Source of the DNA: Temnothorax longispinosus
Taxonomy: Eukaryota; Arthropoda; Insecta; Hymenoptera; Formicidae
Reading direction: 5' to 3'
Assembly: GCF_030848805.1 (NCBI RefSeq)
Contig: NC_092358.1
Span: forward strand, 2,480,001 to 2,544,000
Length of the DNA stretch: 64,000 nucleotides
Both the position numbers and the translations under genes were made by a program. Shown here in pieces: positions 1 through 10,612 of this stretch. The notes beneath the pieces are model-generated. The model saw only the letters and a program-made list of their open reading frames with translations, was not told the DNA's origin and did no database searches. Position 1 is the stretch's first letter. The number at the start of each line of letters is the position of its first letter.

Positions 1-434
1 GGTTCAGGCGAACGCTGATGCTGAAACGACGAAGGGGGCGGAGGTGGTCTCATCTGTTGCTGCTGTTGCTGATGCTGCTGCTGCTGCTGCTGTTGCTGCT
101 GTTGCTGCTGCTGTCTCGGTTGAGTTCGTCTAAAATCCTGGTTGTACACAGCATAACGAGTGTCCTGCGACGAGAAGGACGTGTGTTCCGCGTAAACCTC
201 ATGGTTTCTCTGCTGCGTGGACTGACTACGTCGATGCTGATGATACTTGATCGGTGGTGTATAGGGTTCGTTATGAAAGCTCTCCCGTTCGTTGTAACTG
301 GGCGCAGATCCCGGTGGCAGCACGGCGTTCAAACGAAGGTTGTTGGGGGTCGTGTGGCCCCCGGTCGAACCCGCGTAAAGGAACGGCGCCATCGTCACCG
401 ACTGATAGGGTAAACTGAAATTCGCCAACGCCAT
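1..434 (-). CDS. Partial polyglutamine protein, first coding exon (runs off left edge)
   Basis: An open frame on the minus strand starts with an ATG at 434-432 (protein begins MALANFSLPYQSVTM) and stays open for 144 codons to position 1. An in-frame TGA lies about 30 bases upstream with no convincing splice acceptor between, so this looks like the true start. The protein is rich in Pro, Ser, Gln, Tyr and His. Around residues 106-128 there is an almost pure Gln tract (CAG/CAA, with one His), followed by a proline run (RPPPPP). Such low-complexity N-termini are common in insect transcription and RNA-binding proteins, but I recognise no domain and assign no function. The plus-strand poly-leucine frame over the same bases is simply the antisense of the CAG tract. 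Real coding is likely from the non-repetitive composition outside the tract; identity is unknown. Confidence 0.6.
   Translation of the reverse strand, partial: MALANFSLPYQSVTMAPFLYAGSTGGHTTPNNLRLNAVLPPGSAPSYNERESFHNEPYTPPIKYHQHRRSQSTQQRNHEVYAEHTSFSSQDTRYAVYNQDFRRTQPRQQQQQQQQQQQQQHQQQQQQMRPPPPPSSFQHQRSPE
53..112. repeat. CAG/CAA trinucleotide tract encoding polyGln
   Basis: About 60 bases of GCT/GTT triplets on the plus strand read as CAG and CAA on the minus strand, inside the partial coding exon. The mix of CAG and CAA and one CAT interruption makes it less pure than a simple microsatellite. Confidence 0.85.
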
Positions 435-3400
435 TTCTCTCGCATTCGGGGAGATTCTCCCAGATTCACCTCTCGGAATCCGAATTCGTCCTTGGCTCGC
501 GCGGACAGTGAGTTTTTTTTTCTCGGGTGGCCTCGCGGTGACACCTCGGGTGACGGTTAGCTTGATCCGTAGGACCGGACACGTTTCCTCGTCACGGAGA
601 TCATGATCGAGTCATTGACGACTTCGCAAGGTAGCACCCGGCTCCAAGGACTCGTTTGTCACGAGGGAACCGAAATCGTGCGGAGCAAGGACACTCTCGT
701 CGACGCGATCATATCGCGGGTTTCCGCTTCCTGGTTGCGCCGGTCGTGCGTTCACCGTATTTAGATTACTTTTCAGGGGGCGGATCCGATCTGTCTCCTT
801 TTCGGTCAACGATGCCCATGCGCCCGCATGATTAATCAGAGAAAGGATCTGGAGATATCGATTGATCAAGATCACTGTTCTTCGATTTGTCTCTCGCGAC
901 GCGCAACGAGATTGGACTGAAAATCGAAGGAATCGCACACCGTTAAAATCGTAGTGTCAAATTATAGTCAATTTTAAGTATTTAAAAGACATAAGTAATT
1001 TTTAACCATTCCATACAGGTCGTCAATATGTCGTTAATATAACTAAATCAATGAAGTTAAAGTAATACTGTTCTGTGTTAAAAAATTAAAATAATAAATT
1101 TCGACACACATGATAATTAAAAATAATCGAAATGTTATTTAATTCAAGGTATTGGTTTAAATTTCATCTTTTAATATTTAACAGCGTAATATTGTACCAT
1201 GTTGGTGAAAGGAAGAGTCACGCGACTAAGGTGTGTATTTTACTTTCATCGATGATAAAATTTCGTTACCAAGTTCATCATCGAGTCGATCTAAAAAAAA
1301 AATCTTGAATCCTAATCATCGGCATCACCGATTAAAAACAGCAACTAAAATAGTATGTTGGGACTGTCTCGCCGATTCTCCACATATTTATCGTTTCGAG
1401 GAATAATCTGTGGCAATCGTTAACTCGGATCGCGATCACGTTCTCGGGTACGCTATACCTGCCCGTACGAAGGGAGAATAACGAACTCTCATTCGTTGAG
1501 TCATCCGTCTGTAGAAAGTGCTCCGCGTCCCGGATCATAAGCGACGCGGAGGTACACAAACGTTGATACGTGCAAGACGTTCGCGTAAGTTTGAAAATTT
1601 GTCGCGAAGCGAAAATCGTGATGTGTTTAAAAAATAAGCGAGCTGAAAGAAAAGAGCGCTCCTAATGTCTGCCGCGCTATAATGAATTATGTCACTTATT
1701 GGTACGTATCACGCGATCGAAAACCGTCTGGCGATCGCAAACGTGACGCGATTCGCGAACGAGACGAAAAGGCAAAAAGCGAGAATTGAATCGCAATCAC
1801 ATGTGAAAAGTTTATTCATAGTTTCCGTACGTATTTCGTGTCTTTACTTCTTTTCTCCTCGATGTAAGGCTATCTTATCTGAAATGTAAGAGACACAAGA
1901 GCGCATGCATGCAGCTAAACGAGCGGATATCAATTGCGACGCGGAAAGAACGTGGAAAGAGGAAGAAAAGAAAACTCGGTAATTGTTAGGCCAACGCGAC
2001 ACGCCGAGGCTCGACGTAAATTTATTTGGAAAGTCGAACGAGTTTGGGCGCCGCTCGTCCACTTTCGCCCACCGGATTACCGTCTTTCCAATCGAATATG
2101 CAAAACGGTTTTCACTAAAGGTAAAAGCAGGACCATCCTACCTGCGTCGAGATCACTCTCTATTTTTTACGAAATATACGCCCGAGACCGGCGTGAAATG
2201 GACGTGGTCCCTATATATGAAAATTTCACAACGGCCTCTTTCCTTCCGCAATGCACTCGCCCGTTCACGGTGGACTATGGTAATATCGATATTTCAGATT
2301 GAGCAAATTAACAACGGAATAAAAAGAGAGAAAAAGAAGGGAGAGAACGAAAGAGAGTGTCAGCGACTGATTTGCAAAGTGACGACTCGCGTGATCGGGG
2401 GATGCGTACGTTACTTGCCGTGAAACATCGAGCCGACGATTAATCTCGGCGAAAAATCGGATTCGGCGTGGCCACGTGCTTCGGTTTACAGGTACGCGCG
2501 ATCTTTCCCATCGCGCGCAAGCAAGCACGGTCTCTTTATGCCGCGCGCAAGGACGGCCGCGATTACGAAAGACCGTTTTCCGAGATGCGCAACGTCGCGG
2601 GTCGGTCGTAGATACAATTAATCTGACCTATGCAAATGGGCACGCGGGCGAGCGCGAAGCCGCGTATAGATTTCCGCGTATAAGTATCTCCGCGAACGAG
2701 ATGTTACGATCTTACCTGGGACGTTAACTTTGCGATATTCACATCGCGCACGCAACACACCATACACCCGCGTATCTCAGTTCGCGATATTTAGCCCGTA
2801 ATGAATGTATTAAAGATCCATCCGACTCGTTCGCCACTTTCACCTTCGCGAAGAAACGGATCTGGAGCACCGCGATTACGATCGAAAAAAAAATCGGCGA
2901 TCAAGAAAGATCACCCGCGCGCGAGCGCGCGCGGAGATGAGGAACGATCGCGGCGCAGCGCGCGACGCGAGAGACGAGATGGTGCGATACCGTCGCGTTG
3001 GCGAACGGCGACTGAAGGAGAGGACTTTTTAAACCGGCAGCTATACACACACGAGAGAAGAAACGGGAATAAAGCGTCAAGTGTCCCTCGATCGCGTGTG
3101 TAGAAACACGGTGGGCGCGCTGTTACTTTTACGCCACGCGTATATATCCCTTCCCGGGATTGTCCCCCGCGGCGTGTGCCCTCTCTCCTTACCTTCAATT
3201 TCGCGATCCGTACCTTCGATTCCCGCTCGATAGTCGCTCGTTTAACATTTCTTTTCTTTTTCGGCGCGTTCCCCTCGCTTTCCATTAACGGCGGATGAGT
3301 TCCTCTTTCGTCCCGCGCGTTTCTCCTGGCAGCCTTATTTCCGGTAAAAAAAAAACTCGCCCGCGTGCTCGATAACTCTTTCAGTTGTCGAGGAACGAGG

Positions 3401-4163
3401 TGAATCGGTTGACTTAACGATCGAGCGATTGTACTTGCAAATCGCGATTTGCAATCCTTTCATTAATATCGGCGTCGTCGGAAGATCGACACCTGTTAAT
3501 CCTAATATACGCGTGACTTTTTTCTCTACACGTTTCATACAGCGTCCGGTTGAAAGTACCACGTGGAGAGAAATTTTGCAAAATAATTTTGATTTCGATT
3601 TTTCTTCGTTTAGAAAGTAACAGATTTAATTTGATCCGTATAGTGGAAGGCACGAAGAAAGTTACACAAATAAAGAGAGAGATAAAAGCGTTTTGAAAAT
3701 ATTTTCTATTACAACAAGAGAAAGAACAGAGCGAGAACTTTAATTAATTATTTACTTAAAATCTGATTTCCTCTTACTGCAAGCTTTGAATGTTAGCCAA
3801 ACGTATATGCGCGCCCTATACAATGGCATTTGCGGCGAAAGGACAGATGGATGCGAGGAATGCGAGGATCCAGGAAAAAAGAAATGGTAAAAAAGAAGGA
3901 AGGATTCCGAAAAGGTTCCAATCGCGGCGCACAGTCCGATCGTTCCGTGAGAACTGAAATGAAAGGCAGAGAGCGCGCCGGGAGAGAGAGGACGTTTCAG
4001 AGAGCACAGCTGTCTGAGAGGAGATGAAAGGAGGAGCAGCATCTTTTGTGATGCGCTGCATGAAATATTCCAAGTTAAAATCCAAATAGGGTATAATAAC
4101 CGGTCAATTCGGCCGACCGAGTTTTTCATCGCTTGTCCCGAGATCTCTAATGAAACGTCCAAT

Positions 4164-4316
4164 GTCCATTTTTAACAATGCAGATTAACTTAGTTTGATT
4201 TAACTTATTTTTTATTTTTTTCTGGATTTAAGAATTAAAAAAAAAAGATATATAATATATATATATATATAAATTAAGTTAAATCGAGATTAAAGTTAAT
4301 TATTGGTAGAAATGGT
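4164..4316. mobile_element. MITE family A, copy 1
   Basis: Imperfect palindrome. The left end reads GTCCATTTTTAACAATG then AGATTAACTTAG, and the right end is its inverse, closing with AATTATTGGTAGAAATGG. The centre is AT-rich with a (TA)n run. The same ends recur at 5499-5605 and 27555-27687, so this is a repeated element, not a chance hairpin. No coding capacity; superfamily not assigned because the target-site duplication is unclear. Confidence 0.65.
4241..4271. repeat. (AT)n microsatellite
   Basis: A run of alternating A and T in the loop of MITE copy 1. Confidence 0.7.
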
Positions 4317-5498
4317 TGTAAAGCAAACAGAGTGACGCAAAAAACGCGTTGCGCGCGCGTCTCCAGTTTCCATCGCATAGATAGCCGTAAGATCCCGAAT
4401 ATAAATAGGACACAAGTCACGCTCGCTCTTCCGGGGCGAATCCGCGATTCAACGTTTCTCGGTAAGGCGCGATCGCATATGCGTCACGCGGTGCAATAAA
4501 TGCAAATGGTCGTAGGAAACCTTAAATGGGAAAATGATCGTTCTTACCCGGGCACTTTTCTCTCTCTTTTTTTTCTCTTTCTACGACACTCGAGACGCGG
4601 AATCCCGCGTGTCGGACCGGACCCCGCGCCACTCCTCGGGCGTGATTTAATTTGAAATTGCGCAACTAACGTTTTTCTCTCTATTTGCCTCTCCAGAGTG
4701 TATGTACAATATTACGTAATGGTGGTAATCTTGACATCATTAGAGGATTTGCGCTTCTGCATTATTCGTGCGAAACACCGCTATAATTGGCATTGATTCA
4801 TATATCGATTTATATTGTTGGAAAAATAATCTTGACGCACAAAATAAAGATACGCGAAAATTTGAGACGCAACAATAACTGGGCATCGTATAATCCCGAG
4901 ATGCCCTACAAAGTTATTCCAATTTGTACGATCAATTTGGCGCGGGGTATTTGCTTTAAAAAATATTTGTGCAGACACGTGCAGAGGAATGGGAATGAGT
5001 ACGAAGCCATAAATCGATTTAACGACACGTGCTCACATATCGGTATATAAAGCTAAAGAAGAAAGGACTGAAAGGGAATCGAATACCTGGCGCGCACAGG
5101 CCCGTGCACGCTTATCCTCGTTATAGAGTTCATTGTTGTGCAACCAACAATGAACCATATGCAAATGCTGGCACAGGCGACACCTTTCCTTACCTCTGAG
5201 AGAGGGAAGCCTCCGCGGGAGATCCGAGTGTGCACGCGCGATCTCCTTTCTGTTTCCATGTGTAACGATGAGAGATACACGTGATCGATTGATCATCCGA
5301 AGCACGTCCCGATTAAAACGAGATAGGAGAAGATCTCGGCGACTTTGCTGTAACGCAAATATATCTTCGATCATAAAGTGCCTTCATCGACTTTAAGTTG
5401 AAAGTCTACGCTTTTAATCTGACGAGACTCGCGATAAAAAATACTTTTTGACGAATTTTCCATGTTTACTTCGCAAGAAGACGATTATAACGATTTAT

Positions 5499-5605
5499 GT
5501 CCATTTCTACCAACATAGATTGATTTTAATCTCGGTTCATTTGTAAATTCTTAGAAAAAGATGAGAATTAAACCGAGATTAAAGATAATTTGCATGGAAA
5601 TAGAC
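5499..5605. mobile_element. MITE family A, copy 2
   Basis: Left end GTCCATTTCTACCAACATAG and an arm containing TTTTAATCTCGGTT. The right arm is the inverse, AACCGAGATTAAAG, ending in a degenerate GCATGGAAATAGAC. Same terminal motif as copies at 4164 and 27555. Confidence 0.6.
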
Positions 5606-6646
5606 AATAGACGGATAACAAAGATCAATTTCTTTAATTTCCAAGACTTTACCTATCGTACGTGGTCTCTGTCTATTTGCATTCTACTTCCATTTTTATA
5701 TAATGGACCTCTTCGTTATTCACCGTTTATTATTTATAATTTATAATTTATCCCGATATTGGCATACCTATATTATATAAACTACATTTTTAGAAACTCT
5801 CCATATAAAGTCCTCCAAATAATAAAGATACATCGTTGCGTTCGATCCGCTGATTAGATTAAATTGAGGACGGGATACACTCGACCCTCGCGCTCACCCG
5901 CAAAGATTAATTTTGGACGCAAAGGGTTACGGTCAGTATTAATTAAAGAGACATATACGTTGCATCCTTAATTTTTTACAAGGTCGTGCGGCAAATCCAA
6001 ACCGGAACCGAAAGACCGCGTTATTAGAGGGAAGGGAAAAAAATGATCCGCACGTGACGCACACGACCGGTCATATATCGATCGTGCGGTTTCGCAACTC
6101 ACGGGGAGCGCTGGGCACTCTCGCGCGACAATTCCATGATTCACGCGTGATTATGCACGCGTAACGGTCGCGATAAATTCGCGTTATTATCGCGCACGCG
6201 GGCGTAGTTTTGCGTTCCCTCCTCCCCTCTCCACCCCCGAATAAATCGCACCGCGGCGAATCGGCGAGCGCGACAAGCGGATATCATACCCGTTTTTTGT
6301 CGTTCCGATGAACAAAAGAACAAAAAAAAAAAAGAACAAAAAAAGGGAAAAATACGCGTCGTTTCGCATCCCCGTCGGGGATTTCGAGCCGAGCCGGGAG
6401 AGGCCGAGAGAAACGAAATGGAATTCGAAGGCGACGAGGTGCCAACGCCCACATACTTGGAGTATCGTTCCGGCTATCGATCATAATGTGCCAATGACAC
6501 TTACGCAAGAGCGTACTGTTCTCCCTTACGATTTCAATTTCAGATCGGCGTATATCCGTCACAGCCAGTCTCCTTCGTCGTTTTCGATTTGCGTCAGCGG
6601 AGTGATCGCCCCGCCGGATATCCTCTAATACGATCTTTCTTTCTTA

Positions 6647-6792
6647 GGCCGGTTCTACAATCAGTCGTATATGTTGCAGTCGGATTTCGGAACGCGACCG
6701 ATGGTCCAAGGAGAGAATTTCTTTTTCGAAAACGAATTTTCTTCATCGGACCATCATCCGACTCCGACAGACGACTAATTGTAGACCGGCCC
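6647..6792. mobile_element. PIF/Harbinger-like MITE with TTA target duplication
   Basis: Terminal inverted repeats read GGCCGGTTCTACAATCAGTC on the left and, inverted, GGGCCGGTCTACAATTAGTC on the right. The arms continue with similarity (AGTCGGAT, GATGGTCC). Each end is bordered by TTA (6644-6646 and 6793-6795). TIRs beginning GGSCCGGT with 3-bp TWA duplications are typical of PIF/Harbinger elements; the classification is inference. The 146-bp element has no coding capacity. Confidence 0.65.
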
Positions 6793-8814
6793 TTAGCGAT
6801 TTTCTTTGAAAATTTCATTTTTGCGAGGAATCGCAAAAAAATTACGTGAAATTAAGGAATTTGAATATGTACGGCATGTTACATACTTCACCGATAGAAA
6901 TTGTCTCCGCTAAACGCCACTTAAGTGCTAAATTGACGATAGAACTACTGTAATATCGAGGTGATAGCGGTTGGCCTTGACGCTCGCGAGGGCGTAAACA
7001 AAAAGGTCCTGGTACGATGTAAGTTGGTGTAACGCACATGTATATATGTATACATGTATACACCAGAACTTAATATATAGATATAAAATAAAATTTTGAT
7101 CCGGTTCCGAGAGGTGAGAAGTTATACGAATAAACTCGCCGAGTCCGAAGGCTCTATATATTGTCACGTTACTGTTACAATGACGAACGTATCAATGCCA
7201 CTTTTGCAGTTGTGTTCTGATATAATACATTATAAATCTATTCTGATATATTATGAATTTTGATCTTCATTTTTTTTCTAGATTTTTTTTCCAAAGAATA
7301 AAGTTTTCTGTAAAGGGATTCTAGAGAAAAAAAAACAAAGATTATAGAATTTAATTTTATAGCAAAAAAATGTAAATAAAAAATACTTCGCCAAAGCCAG
7401 TCTCAAGACAATACACAAAAAAGATCGTATACATTAGAATTAATTACAATGATAATAGAACGAGACACGTGGTCGACTTATTGTGACTGTTCGTGTAAGA
7501 GACCGGGCAGATTTTGCAATCAAAGCGCGTTTGAATGGAAGGAAGAGATTTTAATTCATTTCTCAATCAGTTATGCTATATTCCATAAGGAAATTTCAAA
7601 TTAACGCTATAGCGTTTGTACGCTTAGCAGCATGCTGTTATGTTCAACATATGCTGTTCTGTGAGAGTTCCATGAGCACATAAGGTATATATGTATATAT
7701 ATTGGTATTTTTAATGCCGGATATGATTATAGTACGCTAAATAGTACACAAACGTTATTTAGCCTTCTGAAACCTAAAACGATAAGCATACAATCGTTGA
7801 TTGTTCTCACAGAGGATATTTCGTTTGGAAGTGCCATACAGGTGCCATATATACGTGCGGGCACGTACGCGCAATTTAAGGCGTAAGTGTTGGCGCCATA
7901 CGTTACATTAGACAACTTTTTTTTTTTTAGAGGACCGATCGCCTCGCGAGTTATTGACAACAGCGAGCATCGTGTGACGAACACTTTTATTTCTGAAGGA
8001 GCGCTTGTACAATATCGGAAAGCACCGACGACAGCGCAAACACTCATGGGGACTGAATGATCCAAAAGTGTCGTGTAAAAATAACTTAATACTGGTTACG
8101 TTAGCGAATACAAATTTTTCATGAGGAATAACACCTATATAATATATAAATCAACAAGATGTGAAACGAGCAATTCTCTTACGCAAAGTCTATCAATATT
8201 ATTTGTTTGCGTCGCGTGCACTTTATATAAAAGTCCCGTATAGTCTTTGTATATTTGTCGCGCTTTAAATCTCGCAGAAAATTTAGGAAGCATACGCGAC
8301 GCGAACAAACTCAAAACTACAATATAATTATCTCAACGCAGGTTTAGTTCGATGAATTCTAATTCATATCACAGCTAAAATGTCGACTTAATTAAATTTA
8401 TCAACGGGTGTCAAAGTGCTAAAAGGTTCTGCTATTCTATCTAAGTTCGACTATTATTAAATATTGATATACACTGATATAGTTAATACCCAAGCAATCG
8501 TTATCCAATATTTTTGAAAAAGTGTGATTATGTATCTCCGATAACGCGCGTTGCATCTCTATATATAAGTATAAACGAATAAATAATGTAAAAGTAAGCA
8601 CACATCACATTGTATATTGTAGCAATAGCATAACTCTGCAAGTGTTTACTCTAGAATGTAGAATACTTCTACAACATTCGGATAAGATATGTAGAACGAC
8701 ATGAAAAAAGGAGCAGTTAAAAATAATATCACCTGGATAATTATTGCTTTGAATTATAAAGACAGTATTTTTAATATCCTTGAAATATTTTGAAATTGCT
8801 TTGAAATATATGAA

Positions 8815-8820
8815 TTTATT
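8815..8820 (-). promoter_or_regulatory. Candidate poly(A) signal of kelch
   Basis: AATAAA on the minus strand about 180 bases past the end of the readthrough frame. It is the nearest canonical signal downstream of position 8999; the true transcript end cannot be shown from sequence alone. Confidence 0.35.
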
Positions 8821-8998
8821 GTCATAGGACATATACTTAAATTCATTATTGTATCTCCACGCAAGCTTCTCCGCGCTACGAACGAGTCGAAAGCATAATC
8901 GCATCATGTATAATAAAAATTAACGGAACATGTGCATTAAATGTTCGGAATACGCAAAAAACAGGCACTCTCTCATGATAATCAGATTCTTAACGATT

Positions 8999-10609
8999 TT
9001 AAGAATCATCGCTGTCGCTCTCTCGCTGTTCCCGTGATATTTCATCCACGCTTGGCGCGCCGTCCACGTTTCTATCGAGATTGTGGGAATTCCAGAGAGG
9101 AAGCCATTTATTCACGAACCACCAGTGTACGGAGAGCCTTCCATGATTGCACTCCGTTCTCTCGCATCTGCCGAGAAACTGACATATTCCGGTCAGACTA
9201 CCGCTTTGGCTGCGGATGCAGGAATCGTCGCAGGTATGCTGATGTTCCACGTAGCGATTTACGGGACAGATAGGGGCGTTCGACGTGGAAGCGCCGGGGG
9301 CGAACACCGATCGCAAAACTGAAGACGAACTCGGCTCGTTGAATCTTGCATTAGATGTCGCGTTGCCGGACGACGTCGAAGGGCCCGGATCAGCACCGTT
9401 TCCACCGTTAGACGCATTCCCGTGGCCGGACATGGAAGGACGATCCATCCTACCGACGTGAATCATGGCATATAGAGGATTGTTAACGGACTGTCCGGCC
9501 CGATTAATCCAATCCAGGTATCGTCCGATGTAGATCGTGGAATTCGGATCGGACGGGGCTTTACTGCGGCAGGTGCAATTAGCTGGATTCCTACAGTGAC
9601 AACCTTCCATTTTCAACAGTTCAGCGGCGCGAAGAGCGGGGAACTTGGCGTACGAGTATTCGCCGCGGCAAAAGGGGCACCTGCAGTTTCTTGAGACTTG
9701 GTACACGTAATGCCTGGAGTTAGCGGCATTGTCTTGATATCGTAATCTGTTATACAAATTGTGACAGTGGTGACACATGTATCTCGCGTCCACGTTTCTA
9801 CAGTAGTGGCACGTGCAATTGTACACAATTGGATGAAGGGAGCGTTTCGTAGAAGCGTACGCGATATTCTCCGTGGAGAAGCAATTGCGACCTAATCTAC
9901 TTAAAGAGCTTTGGTGGATGTTACTACTCAATCGAGAATAATCGATGTAGATGTGTCTTGGTTGATCGTATTGGCTCACATTTCTTGCACTTTCCACGTC
10001 GTTCAAAAAACTATGAGCAGGTACGTGATACTTGTAATAATGACAATGCGTTCTACTGCTACACGATATTCGCTCGCCTATTCGTTCGTACATATGATTA
10101 TCTATGTTACCCTGATTGTTTTGCGCTAGCGATTCATTTCGTGGGACCTCCGCGCTTTCATCGTCGTCTTCATCATCGTCATTGTCCAAACGCTCGTAAA
10201 TGTTTTCTTCCGATCCTTGCTGCTGCTGCTGTTGTTGTTGCTGTGGTTGCTGTTGTAGTCGACGATTGTAATTGCGTATTAAATCAATCGGATTTTGATA
10301 ATTTGGATTCAGATTCGGATGTATCTGTAGCGTGCCGTTGTTGGGACGATTCTGAAAGACACGCGCGACATGACCCACGTTTTGATAGCCGTCCTCCCTT
10401 TCCTGATTATTTCTGCCTTGATTCATTATTACCGCGGCTAATTCGCCGTTCTCATATCTCTGACAAACGCAACGCGGGCCTTGACAATTATGGCTGGCGC
10501 CGCGATTTTGTATTTGCATACCGCTGGGCCCGGCTTCCCGCGAGGAGTCCGATATCTCGGCACCCAGGTCCGTGCTTTGTTCCGTCGCATGCCCAGCGGA
10601 TTGTAGACC
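8999..10609 (-). CDS. kel: Kelch C-terminal extension, in frame after the UGA (stop-codon readthrough)
   Basis: Directly after the UGA at 10612-10610 the same frame stays open for 536 codons to a stop at 9001-8999. Thirty codons precede the first Met (10519), so the frame is continuous with Kelch rather than a separate gene. Reading through would give about 1160 residues. The extension has a Gln tract (about residues 120-131 of the extension), an acidic run (NDDDEDDDES), Ser/Asn-rich spacers, and several Cys/His clusters: CTCHYC and CHHC around 265-282, CRCPFC around 309-314, and CHCRNPANCTC near 340. Stop-codon readthrough of kelch is experimentally established in Drosophila. A second view is that a GTGAGG donor overlapping the stop removes it by splicing; no good acceptor with a pyrimidine tract is evident just downstream. 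Confidence 0.8.
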   Translation of the reverse strand, partial: GLQSAGHATEQSTDLGAEISDSSREAGPSGMQIQNRGASHNCQGPRCVCQRYENGELAAVIMNQGRNNQEREDGYQNVGHVARVFQNRPNNGTLQIHPNLNPNYQNPIDLIRNYNRRLQQQPQQQQQQQQQGSEENIYERLDNDDDEDDDESAEVPRNESLAQNNQGNIDNHMYERIGERISCSSRTHCHYYKYHVPAHSFLNDVESARNVSQYDQPRHIYIDYSRLSSNIHQSSLSRLGRNCFSTENIAYASTKRSLHPIVYNCTCHYCRNVDARYMCHHCHNLYNRLRYQDNAANSRHYVYQVSRNCRCPFCRGEYSYAKFPALRAAELLKMEGCHCRNPANCTCRSKAPSDPNSTIYIGRYLDWINRAGQSVNNPLYAMIHVGRMDRPSMSGHGNASNGGNGADPGPSTSSGNATSNARFNEPSSSSVLRSVFAPGASTSNAPICPVNRYVEHQHTCDDSCIRSQSGSLTGICQFLGRCERTECNHGRLSVHWWFVNKWLPLWNSHNLDRNVDGAPSVDEISREQRESDSDDS

Positions 10610-10612
10610 TCA
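10610..10612 (-). promoter_or_regulatory. kel: Leaky UGA codon of kelch
   Basis: On the minus strand the context is ACA ATG TGA GGT CTA CAA. The codon separates the kelch propeller from the long in-frame extension. UGA is the most readthrough-prone stop in insects; the +4 base here is G, not the optimal C, so additional RNA signals may be needed. Confidence 0.7.

Larger units (their letters stand above)
435..8814. other. Intergenic DNA between kelch and the polyGln gene
   Basis: No coding exon is convincing here. Short open frames are compositional, have no family signal and no paired splice sites. The stretch holds 5' flank of the polyGln gene on the left, three small transposon-like palindromes (4164-4316, 5499-5605, 6647-6792), AT-rich tracts, and on the right presumably sequence downstream of the kelch transcript. 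Confidence 0.6.
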
